Part shown: piece by piece, positions 1-7,199 of the stretch | Layout: every line of letters starts with the position of its first letter | Position numbering within the stretch: the first letter of the stretch is position 1 | Source: Bacteroidota bacterium | Lineage (GTDB): Bacteria > Bacteroidota > Bacteroidia > Bacteroidales > Prolixibacteraceae | DNA length: 64,000 nt | Assembly: GCA_030684645.1 (NCBI GenBank) | Contig: JAUXUF010000311.1 | Coordinates: 1 to 64,000 of the forward strand | Reading direction: 5' to 3' | Position numbers and translations under genes: made by a program | The notes under the pieces: generated by a model | Told to the model about the DNA's origin: nothing | The model's database searches: none | Seen by the model: only the letters and a program-made list of their open reading frames with translations

Positions 1-1080
1 CATTCCAGCCGTGGTGTAGTTTTGCGAAAATGGCGGATTGGCAACCACAATATCGTATTTCCGGAGTTGTCCGTTTTCAACCAGTTTGGGGTCGAGAATC
101 GTATCCCCCTGCTGAATATTGGCGTTGCGGATGTTGTGAAAAATCATGTTCATCACGCACATTTTATAGATGCCATCTTTCAGCTCCTGACCGTGAATGG
201 TGAGGTGTTTGGCGGTTCCGTAACGAGCGTCCACATAGTTCCGCATGTTAATGGCCAAACCACCGGAACCAATCGTTGGATCGCAGATTTCAGCATCCAT
301 CGCCGGTTGCAGAATCTTTCCCATCAAATGCACCACAGGCGAAGGCGTGTAGAATTCGCCGCCTTTTTTCCCGGCGCTTTCAGCAAAGTATTTAATTAGG
401 AATTCGTAAGCAGCGCCCAATAAATCGGGGAATTCAAACTGATCATCGGTCAGCTTCATGCGGTTAAAGTCTTTCAGCATTTGCGAAAGCACTTCGTCGG
501 ACAGTACTTTTTCGCCTTTGGTATTTACCGCGTTAAACTTGGTGGTGCTCAAAATTTCCTGCAAAATTTCTGCATTGGCATCTTCAAGCGCGTTAAGTGC
601 AATACTCAATGCATCGCCAACATTTTCCAAAACGGTTGAAATACCATACCAGGCAACCATTGGTGGTAAACCGATAAGTTCATTGGTTAAAATCAGTTTT
701 TCTTCTTTGCTAAACTTGTCCGACAGGAGTTCATTTTGTATTTCTTTCCGACGTAATTCGATTTGATTTTCTTCGGGAGTTGGCTTAAAGTCAATTTTCC
801 AACGCGCTAATTTGGGTACAAAAAACTCGTATTCGGGGGCTTTTACTTCTTCCAGTTCTTCCTCTATTTCTTCCTGGGACAAATCGGGATACTCCTTTAA
901 TAAGTTACTAGTGCGCTGAATGCGGCCAATTTCAAACTGGTCGTTTACCCGTTTCAGGAACAGCATAGCAATGATGTAATCCTTATATTCTGAGGCATCC
1001 AGACCGGCAGCCCGGAGATTATCGCATTGTAATTTTAAAAAAGTGTTTAATTTGGAGAGTGATATTTTTTTTACAGTCAT
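1..1080 (-). CDS. hsdM: Type I restriction-modification DNA methyltransferase subunit M, C-terminus cut by window edge
   Basis: This gene is missing from the ORF track because its stop lies outside the window; I read it by translating the minus strand from the ATG at 1080. The 360 visible codons start MTVKKISLSKLNTFLKLQ, matching the HsdM N-terminal helical domain. The N6-adenine methyltransferase core follows, with GGEFYTPSPVV, an AdoMet motif I (DPTIGSGG) and the catalytic NPPF motif near the window edge. In the family, HsdM methylates adenine in a bipartite site specified by HsdS and works with HsdR. HsdS and HsdR are not visible and would lie to the left if present. A TAACTTTG -7 box sits 40 nt upstream. 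Frame is open throughout. Confidence 0.93.
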   Translation of the reverse strand, partial: MTVKKISLSKLNTFLKLQCDNLRAAGLDASEYKDYIIAMLFLKRVNDQFEIGRIQRTSNLLKEYPDLSQEEIEEELEEVKAPEYEFFVPKLARWKIDFKPTPEENQIELRRKEIQNELLSDKFSKEEKLILTNELIGLPPMVAWYGISTVLENVGDALSIALNALEDANAEILQEILSTTKFNAVNTKGEKVLSDEVLSQMLKDFNRMKLTDDQFEFPDLLGAAYEFLIKYFAESAGKKGGEFYTPSPVVHLMGKILQPAMDAEICDPTIGSGGLAINMRNYVDARYGTAKHLTIHGQELKDGIYKMCVMNMIFHNIRNANIQQGDTILDPKLVENGQLRKYDIVVANPPFSQNYTTAGM

Positions 1081-1119
1081 ATTATTTACTGAATTCTGGT
1101 CCAATGGTTATTTGAAATC

Positions 1120-1127
1120 CAAAGTTA
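1120..1127 (-). promoter_or_regulatory. Putative -7 box of hsdM
   Basis: On the minus strand the sequence is TAACTTTG, a full match to TAnnTTTG, 40 nt before the hsdM ATG. No clear TTG is seen 19-21 nt upstream, so only half of the promoter is supported. Confidence 0.4.
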
Positions 1128-1321
1128 ACTTCTTTTCCTAATTTGAGTAATAATAACCTGTAAAATAGCTGTTTCGTATTATTTATTATTTTCTTTATTC
1201 CCTCATTTTGTTCTCCAGTTCATACTCTTTTTCGTAGGGTAGTCCCAGTTCAGCGAGTTGGTTGGGTGTTGAAATAGCAACTCACATAATACCATGCGAA
1301 AATCTGATAGCCGGTAAATTC

Positions 1322-1354
1322 TTTGTCAGGAATGGATGGAAATTTGTATGTTTG
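1322..1354 (+). promoter_or_regulatory. Bacteroidota-type promoter of the GntR regulator gene
   Basis: TTTG at 1322-1325 and TATGTTTG (full TAnnTTTG match) at 1347-1354 are 21 nt apart. Expected transcription start is near 1361, about 27 nt before the ATG at 1388. The ORF-track start at 1262 lies upstream of this promoter, which argues for the 1388 start. Confidence 0.6.
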
Positions 1355-1370
1355 CATACCAGAACAGAAC
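1354..1370 (+). promoter_or_regulatory. Candidate operator 1 (autoregulatory site)
   Basis: GCATACCAGAACAGAAC occurs here and again, identically over 17 nt, at 2449-2465 before xylB. Here it overlaps the end of the -7 box and the predicted transcription start, a position where a bound repressor would block transcription. The site contains a tandem AGAAC AGAAC. In this copy only, GTATG-TTTG-CATAC also forms a short inverted repeat. Confidence 0.6.
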
Positions 1371-1387
1371 ACTTTATCCTGATCATT

Positions 1388-2386
1388 ATGGAAAGCAAAT
1401 TTCATTTTACCGTAAACGATCAATCAAATCTGCTGAAATTTCAGCAGCTGATTGATTCGGTGAATGAAGCGATTAGCCGGAATTTACTTCAGGTTGGCGA
1501 TATGTTGCCTTCGGTAAACCAGTTGTGTAAGGAAAGTTCCTTGTCGCGTGATACGGTTTTTAAAGCCTACGCCGAACTGAAAAACCGCGGAGTGATTGAA
1601 TCGGTACCCAACCGTGGCTATTTTATAGCTAAAGCCGTCACCAAAGTATTTTTATTTCTGGATACGTTTAAGGCTTATAAAGAAGTTTTGTACGGTTCGT
1701 TTCTGGATAATTTGCCTGATACCATAGCTGTCGATCTCCATTTCCATCATTACAACATCGACGACTTTGAAAAAATAATCAAAGAAAGCCTGGGAAAATA
1801 CACCAGGTATATCATCATGAATTTCGATCATGAACGTGTTCCGGAAATAACCAGTCAGATTCCGGCCAGTAAACTACTGGTGATCGACTGGAATGTAAAT
1901 GCTCAGGAAGGTACGTCGTCCATTCACCAGGATTTCGGACAAGCATTATACGATTCGCTGGAAAGCGGTCTTGACCTCATTCGGAAATACGATCAGTTTA
2001 TTTACCTGTATCCTTCGTTTACCTATCATCCAAAGGTTTCTATCCAGTATTTTGAAAAATTCTGCTCCGATCACCAGATCAGTTTTAAAACGATTTACGA
2101 TTTTAAAAAGTTTGACCTTCAAAAAGGAGAACTTTATTTGCTGGTGAGCGACCGTACCCTGGCCAAATTTCTCGACCAGTGTCACCAGAAAAATTTGATA
2201 TTGGGACAGGATGCCGGTGTAATTTCGTACAACGAAACCCCCATGAAAAAGTATGTCAAAGAAGGGATTACTGTTGTCTCCACTGACTTTGAACTGATGG
2301 GACAAAAGATCGCCGAATTTGTGAATACCGGAGAGAAAACCAATCAGGTGATTCCGACTAAACTGACCATCCGGAAATCTCTCTGA
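1388..2386 (+). CDS. GntR-family transcriptional regulator with periplasmic-binding-like effector domain, probable xylose regulator
   Basis: The protein has 332 residues when started at the ATG at 1388; the longer ORF-track start lies upstream of the promoter. Residues about 10-80 form a GntR winged helix (GDMLPSVNQLCKESSLSRDT, then ENRGVIE-like KNRGVIESVPNRGYF). The remaining ~240 residues resemble a LacI/PBP1-type sugar-sensing domain, ending in the typical DFELMGQKIAEF stretch. It lies immediately upstream of xylB-xylA-xylE in the same direction but has its own promoter. An identical 17-nt motif at its own promoter and at the xyl promoter suggests autoregulation and control of xylose use. 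The ligand (xylose, xylulose or a phosphate) is inference. Confidence 0.85.
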   Translation: MESKFHFTVNDQSNLLKFQQLIDSVNEAISRNLLQVGDMLPSVNQLCKESSLSRDTVFKAYAELKNRGVIESVPNRGYFIAKAVTKVFLFLDTFKAYKEVLYGSFLDNLPDTIAVDLHFHHYNIDDFEKIIKESLGKYTRYIIMNFDHERVPEITSQIPASKLLVIDWNVNAQEGTSSIHQDFGQALYDSLESGLDLIRKYDQFIYLYPSFTYHPKVSIQYFEKFCSDHQISFKTIYDFKKFDLQKGELYLLVSDRTLAKFLDQCHQKNLILGQDAGVISYNETPMKKYVKEGITVVSTDFELMGQKIAEFVNTGEKTNQVIPTKLTIRKSL

Positions 2387-2413
2387 TTAATGTTATAGAA
2401 CAGCAGGTCTAAT

Positions 2414-2444
2414 TTTGAGATTGAGATTGCATCTCCTAGTTTTG
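2414..2444 (+). promoter_or_regulatory. Promoter of the xylBAE operon
   Basis: TTTG at 2414-2417, exactly 19 nt, then TAGTTTTG at 2437-2444, a full match to the Bacteroidota TTTG/TAnnTTTG pattern and spacing. Expected transcription start is near 2451, giving a leader of about 140 nt before xylB. Confidence 0.65.
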
Positions 2445-2448
2445 TCGG

Positions 2449-2465
2449 GCATACCAGAACAGAAC
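2449..2465 (+). promoter_or_regulatory. Candidate operator 2 (xyl operon)
   Basis: Second exact copy of GCATACCAGAACAGAAC, 4 nt after the -7 box and over the expected transcription start. The flanks differ between the two copies, so the shared block is specific and not part of a longer duplication. Confidence 0.6.
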
Positions 2466-2511
2466 GGTTCAACTTAGAAAAAAGTCATTAGTCATTAGAA
2501 TAATGTTCCGA

Positions 2512-2572
2512 GTTACGGGATTCGAGTTGCGTAACAACCCGCTCCCGAAACCTGTAACACGAAACCCGTAAC
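2512..2572. repeat. Imperfect inverted repeat in the xylB leader
   Basis: GTTACGGGATTCGAGTT (from 2512) pairs with AACACGAAACCCGTAAC (ending 2572), with about 16 of 19 positions complementary. The short tandem GTCATTA x2 (about 2484-2497) lies just before it. It looks like a dispersed extragenic element of the kind common in Bacteroidota, now placed in the xyl mRNA leader, where it could fold into a long stem. Confidence 0.55.
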
Positions 2573-2592
2573 AACTTTTAAACTTATTTGAT

Positions 2593-4071
2593 ATGTATTT
2601 ATTAGGATTCGACATAGGTAGTTCTTCGGTAAAGGCTTCATTAATCGATGGTCGGTCAGGAGATTGCACCGCATCGGCTTTTTACCCGAAACAGGAAATG
2701 AAAATTACTGCTGTTCTGTCCGGATGGGCCGAACAGGAACCCGAACAATGGTGGGCAAACTTAAAACTGGCGCTTACCGATGTTTTGGCTCAATCGAAAG
2801 TTGATCCCAAAACGATCGATTCCATTGGTATTTCCTACCAGATGCACGGATTAGTGGTGGTTGATAAAAACCAACAGGTGTTGCGACCTTCTATTATTTG
2901 GTGCGACAGCCGTGCTGCCGAAATTGGCAACAAAGCTTTTACTGAAATTGGCGAAGAAAAATGCCTGTCGAGTCTTCTCAATTCACCAGGAAACTTCACC
3001 GCTTCGAAGCTGAAATGGGTGAAAGACAACGAACCTGAGATGTATGCCAAAATCGATAAAATCATGCTTCCGGGCGATTACATCGCTATGAAACTTTCAG
3101 GAGAAATAAAGACAACAGCCAGTGGACTGTCTGAAGGAATTCTCTGGAATTTCAAGGAAAATGCAGTTGCTGACATGCTTCTTGATTATTACGGTTTCGA
3201 AAAATCATTTATTCCTGAAATCGTTCCGACATTCTCTGTTCAGGGAATTGTAAACGCCAAAGCTGCCGTCGAACTTGGATTGGCAGAAGGAACAAAAATC
3301 AGCTACCGTGCAGGCGATCAGCCCAACAACGCTCTTTCACTGAATGTGCTGAATCCCGGTGAAATTGCTACCACAGCCGGAACTTCAGGAGTTGTTTACG
3401 GAGTTAGCGGTGAAGTAAAATACGATCCTTATTCACGGGTAAATACCTTTGCACACGTCAACCATACGGCTGAAGCAAACCGTTTGGGCGTTTTGCTTTG
3501 CATCAACGGAACCGGAATTTTGAACTCTTGGCTGAATAAAAACGTTGGAAATAAAGCCTTTTCGTACGAAGAAATGAACCAAAAAGCTTCGAAAGTGGCT
3601 ATTGGATCAGAAGGATTAAGCATTCTGCCTTTCGGAAATGGTTCTGAACGTGTTCTGCGTAATAAAAATATTGGAGCTCAAATTTCTGGCTTGGGATTCA
3701 ATACACATACCGACGCTCATTTGTTCCGTGCTGCCCAGGAAGGAATCGTTTTCTCGTTCAAATATGGGATGGAAATTATGGAAGAAATTGGCATCAAAGC
3801 TCAGGTTATCCGGGCCGGAAAAGCCAATATGTTCCTGAGTCCGGTTTTCCGTGAAACACTGGCCGGAATTTCCGGAGCAACCATCGAATTGTACAATGCT
3901 GACGGATCGGTTGGCGCTGCCCGCGGCGCAGGTATCGGTTCAGGATATTATGCCTCGGCCAGAGAAGCCTTTGCCAGCCTGAAAAAACTTGACACGGTTT
4001 CTCCGGACCTAAGCAAAAAAGCGGAATACGAGGCAGCATACCAAAACTGGAAAGCTGTGCTGGAAAAATAG
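2593..4071 (+). CDS. xylB: Xylulokinase
   Basis: FGGY-family kinase of 492 residues, the usual length. It phosphorylates D-xylulose with ATP to xylulose-5-phosphate, feeding the pentose phosphate pathway. Visible features: the N-terminal ATPase phosphate-binding loop (LGFDIGSSSVKASLID), the sugar-contact segment SYQMHGLVVVD, the catalytic-Asp region YRAGDQPNNAL, the ATTAGTSGVVYG motif, and a C-terminal adenosine-binding glycine stretch (GAARGAGIGSG). It is the first gene of xylBAE. The final G of its TAG stop is also the first base of an inverted repeat that separates it from xylA. Confidence 0.95.
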   Translation: MYLLGFDIGSSSVKASLIDGRSGDCTASAFYPKQEMKITAVLSGWAEQEPEQWWANLKLALTDVLAQSKVDPKTIDSIGISYQMHGLVVVDKNQQVLRPSIIWCDSRAAEIGNKAFTEIGEEKCLSSLLNSPGNFTASKLKWVKDNEPEMYAKIDKIMLPGDYIAMKLSGEIKTTASGLSEGILWNFKENAVADMLLDYYGFEKSFIPEIVPTFSVQGIVNAKAAVELGLAEGTKISYRAGDQPNNALSLNVLNPGEIATTAGTSGVVYGVSGEVKYDPYSRVNTFAHVNHTAEANRLGVLLCINGTGILNSWLNKNVGNKAFSYEEMNQKASKVAIGSEGLSILPFGNGSERVLRNKNIGAQISGLGFNTHTDAHLFRAAQEGIVFSFKYGMEIMEEIGIKAQVIRAGKANMFLSPVFRETLAGISGATIELYNADGSVGAARGAGIGSGYYASAREAFASLKKLDTVSPDLSKKAEYEAAYQNWKAVLEK

Positions 4072-4188
4072 CCCCCTCCCAACCTCCCCCACAAGGGGGA
4101 GGAGAAAAGAGTAGTTATGAAGAAAAAATCTATTTCAATTAATAACCTGCCTTTTCAGTTCTCCCCCTCCGGGGGAGTTAGAGGGGGC
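4071..4188. repeat. Inverted pair of hairpin-forming extragenic repeats between xylB and xylA
   Basis: Left unit GCCCCCTCCCAACC plus hairpin CCTCCCCC-acaa-GGGGGAGG (4071-4102). Right unit hairpin CTCCCC-CTCC-GGGGAG plus TTAGAGGGGGC (4161-4188). The outer GCCCCCTC and GAGGGGGC are also complementary, so the two units can fold together. The same architecture recurs at 15863-15992. Inside an operon it could act in mRNA processing or stability; this is inference. Confidence 0.8.
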
Positions 4189-4204
4189 CTCAAAATTTAA
4201 TAAA

Positions 4205-5530
4205 ATGACAGTTTTTAAAGGAAACAAAGAGTATTTCCCTGGTATTGACCAGATTAAATACGAGGGGCCGGATTCAAAAAATCCAATGGCATTCAAATGG
4301 TACGATGCCAATCAGGTAGTTTTAGGCAAAACCATGAAAGAGTATCTTCGTTTTGCAGTGGCCTACTGGCATACTTTCTGTGGCGATGGCGGCGACCCGT
4401 TCGGTTCCGGAACACAGATTTTTCCTTGGGTTGGCGCTTCTGATCCGATGACTGCCGCCAAAGAAAAAATGGATGCAGCTTTCGAATTCATCAGCAAAAT
4501 CGGCGCTCCTTTTTATTGTTTCCACGACACCGACGTAGTTGGTAACGGTACAGTTTTCGAAATTGAAAAACGGCTGGCCAACATGATCGACTTTGCCAAA
4601 GAACGGCAGCAGGCTACCGGAATCAAACTATTATGGGGTACCGCCAATGTTTTCTCTGATCCACGTTACATGAACGGCGCTTCAACCAATCCTGATTTTG
4701 ATGTGGTCGCCAATGCAGCTGTTCAGATCAAAAATGCGATGGAAGCTACCATCGCCCTGGGCGGAACCAACTATGTATTCTGGGGCGGACGCGAAGGTTA
4801 CATGAGCCTTCACAATACCGACACCAAACGCGAATTGGAACACATGGGTAAATTCCTCGGAATGGCCCGCGATTATGCCCGTTCAAAAGGATTTACAGGA
4901 ACCTTTCTGGTCGAGCCTAAACCAATGGAACCAATGAAACACCAGTATGATTTCGATACTGCAACTGTTGTTGGCTTCCTGAAAGCTCACGGTCTGGACA
5001 AAGATTTCAAGATGAATATTGAAGTAAACCACGCCACATTGGCTGGCCATTCTTTTGCTCATGAATTGCGCGTAGCCCGCGACACTGGCATGTTTGGTTC
5101 GATTGACGCCAACAAAGGCGACTATCAGAACGGTTGGGACACCGACGAATTTCCAACCAACATTTACGAAGTGACTGAAGCCATGATCGAAATTATTCAG
5201 AATGGTGGATTCACGACAGGAGGTATAAATTTCGATGCAAAAACCCGTCGTAATTCAACCGACCTGGAAGATATTTTTATTGCTCATGTTTCAGGAATGG
5301 ACACGTTTGCCCGTTCGTTGGTCATTGCCGACAAATTGCTGAAAGATTCAGATTACCTGAAATTGAAAGCCAACCGTTATGCTTCTTTCGATTCAGGCAA
5401 AGGCGCTGAATTTGACAAGGGTAAACTGACTTTGGTTGATTTGTATAACCACGCCAAAGTAGTTGGCGAACCCAAACAGATCAGTGGCAAACAGGAAATG
5501 CTGGAACAACTGATCAACAGTTACATTTAA
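4205..5530 (+). CDS. xylA: Xylose isomerase
   Basis: Interconverts D-xylose and D-xylulose in the cytoplasm using two divalent metals. At 441 residues it is a class II (long) xylose isomerase. Visible are the catalytic FHDTD (His107, Asp110), [16 protein letters not shown], the metal-site stretch [15 protein letters not shown], and [18 protein letters not shown] with the GSIDANKGD loop. It sits second in the operon, 133 nt after xylB with the inverted repeat pair between them, and 4 nt before the transporter gene, so xylA and the transporter look tightly coupled. Confidence 0.97.
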   Translation: MTVFKGNKEYFPGIDQIKYEGPDSKNPMAFKWYDANQVVLGKTMKEYLRFAVAYWHTFCGDGGDPFGSGTQIFPWVGASDPMTAAKEKMDAAFEFISKIGAPFYCFHDTDVVGNGTVFEIEKRLANMIDFAKERQQATGIKLLWGTANVFSDPRYMNGASTNPDFDVVANAAVQIKNAMEATIALGGTNYVFWGGREGYMSLHNTDTKRELEHMGKFLGMARDYARSKGFTGTFLVEPKPMEPMKHQYDFDTATVVGFLKAHGLDKDFKMNIEVNHATLAGHSFAHELRVARDTGMFGSIDANKGDYQNGWDTDEFPTNIYEVTEAMIEIIQNGGFTTGGINFDAKTRRNSTDLEDIFIAHVSGMDTFARSLVIADKLLKDSDYLKLKANRYASFDSGKGAEFDKGKLTLVDLYNHAKVVGEPKQISGKQEMLEQLINSYI

Positions 5531-5534
5531 GCCG

Positions 5535-6914
5535 ATGAAAGATCGTAATACCTTATTTATTATAGGAATCACCTTGGTGGCTACATTGGGCGGTCTTTTA
5601 TTTGGATACGATACTGCTGTAATTTCAGGTGCCGAAAAATCTGTTCAGGCTTATCTGATTACTAGTCTTGGATTGAGTTCACTCGTTCATGGAGCGACCA
5701 TATCAAGCGCTTTGATCGGGTGTATTATTGGAGGGGTGCTTTCAGGATTGCTGGCTTCGAAAATGGGCCGGAAAAGAGCCCTGATGCTGGCAGCAGTATT
5801 TTTCTTCCTTTCAGCGCTGGGCTCAGGTTATCCTGAATTTTTATTCTTCAAAAAAGGAGTGCCTACCATGGGTCTGTTATACATGTTCAACTTCTACCGG
5901 ATATTGGGTGGTGTTGGAGTTGGACTTGCTTCAGCAATCAGTCCGATGTATATCGGTGAAATCTCTCCGGCTGACATACGGGGCCGCCTGGTTTCAGTCA
6001 ATCAGTTTGCAATTATTTTTGGTATGCTGGTCGTTTATTTTGTAAACTACTTTATTGCTCATGGAAAAACCATCGAATTCATCAATGAAACAGGGTGGCG
6101 ATGGATGTTTTTGTCAGAGGCGATACCTGCGGGTATTTTTGGAATTTTGTTGTTTTTTGTTCCTGAAACTCCACGCTATCTGGCTTTAACCAACAGAAAT
6201 GACAAAGCTCTTGAAATCCTGACTCGTATAAATGGGGTACAACAGGCCAAACTCATTATGGCAGATATCAAAAAATCCGTTGAGGCCGCGTCTGAAAAAT
6301 TATTTGCTTTTGGTAAAGTTGTGATCATTATTGGTGTTCTGCTTTCTGTGTTCCAGCAGTTTGTAGGCATAAACGTCGCACTTTATTATGCACCCCGTAT
6401 TTTCGAAAGTATGGGTGCAGCCAAAGATGCATCGATGCTTCAAACGGTGGTTATGGGACTGATCAACGTGATTTTTACGGTAATTGCGATTCTTACTGTT
6501 GATAAATATGGCCGTAAAATTTTACTGATGATCGGTTCAATCGGGATGGCCATTGGTATGTTTGCCATTGGGGGATTAGCTTTCATGAAAGTGATAGGCA
6601 TCAGCACACTGGTATTTATTATCATTTATACCGCTTCGTTCATGATGTCGTGGGGACCGATTTGCTGGGTGTTGATTTCTGAAATATTCCCAAACAAGAT
6701 CAGAGGTCGGGCAATTGCCATTGCAGTTGCGGCGCAGTGGGCTGCCAACTACTTCATTTCATCAACTTATCCGGCCATGATGGAATTCAGCGGTGGACTA
6801 ACTTACAGTTTTTATGGATTGATGAGTGTGCTTTCGTTTGTGTTTGTTTGGAAAATGGTTCCTGAAACCAAAGGAAAAACCCTGGAAGAAATGGAAAAAC
6901 TCTGGAAAAAATAA
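5535..6914 (+). CDS. xylE: D-xylose:proton symporter, MFS sugar porter family
   Basis: At 459 residues with about twelve hydrophobic segments it fits a sugar porter. Family signatures are present: GLLFGYDTAVISGAE in the first helix, GRKRA loop, RGRLVSVNQFAIIFG, PETPRYL after helix 6, QFVGINVALYYAP in helix 7, and PETKGKTLEEME at the C-terminus. These match the XylE/GLUT family; position 4 nt behind xylA points to D-xylose as substrate. It imports xylose across the inner membrane with a proton. A rho-independent terminator follows at 6942. Confidence 0.92.
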   Translation: MKDRNTLFIIGITLVATLGGLLFGYDTAVISGAEKSVQAYLITSLGLSSLVHGATISSALIGCIIGGVLSGLLASKMGRKRALMLAAVFFFLSALGSGYPEFLFFKKGVPTMGLLYMFNFYRILGGVGVGLASAISPMYIGEISPADIRGRLVSVNQFAIIFGMLVVYFVNYFIAHGKTIEFINETGWRWMFLSEAIPAGIFGILLFFVPETPRYLALTNRNDKALEILTRINGVQQAKLIMADIKKSVEAASEKLFAFGKVVIIIGVLLSVFQQFVGINVALYYAPRIFESMGAAKDASMLQTVVMGLINVIFTVIAILTVDKYGRKILLMIGSIGMAIGMFAIGGLAFMKVIGISTLVFIIIYTASFMMSWGPICWVLISEIFPNKIRGRAIAIAVAAQWAANYFISSTYPAMMEFSGGLTYSFYGLMSVLSFVFVWKMVPETKGKTLEEMEKLWKK

Positions 6915-6941
6915 TAACCAAATTCATACAAGTCTATTTCA

Positions 6942-6980
6942 AAGCCGCTGCTTCTTAGGAAAAGCGGCTTTTTTTATTTT
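6942..6980 (+). terminator. Terminator of the xylBAE operon
   Basis: AAGCCGCT, a 13-nt loop, AGCGGCTT, then TTTTTATTTT. It lies 28 nt after the symporter stop and closes the operon. Confidence 0.85.
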
Positions 6981-7199
6981 CAGGATTTCCCATAAAACAG
7001 AAAAGGGGAATCATTCATTACCGGAATCTCAAGCTAAATACGTCGATTCCAGGCAAATTTTCTACCCTTCATTTTCTTTTGAAAATGAACTTCAGTTTTT
7101 TTTCAATCTCCGATTTTTTTATATTTCTTTAGTATCATTTTCTTGGAAGAATTGAACATTTCGGCCTTGGGAAAGTATAAAGGATGAACTGCTGAACGT

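Larger units (their letters stand above)
1081..1387. other. Divergent intergenic region between hsdM and the GntR regulator gene
   Basis: It holds the hsdM -7 box (1120-1127, minus), the regulator promoter (1322-1354, plus) and the first copy of the shared operator (1354-1370). On the minus strand between about 1281 and 1195 one frame reads like protein (STPNQLAELGLPYEKEYELE) and ends in TAA, preceded closely by a stop. This may be the remnant tail of a lost gene. Nothing else is recognisable. Confidence 0.5.

Noticed and set aside
22-766. Plus-strand ORFs 22-399 and 458-766
   Set aside because: They are shadows of hsdM, which reads through on the minus strand with clear methyltransferase motifs.
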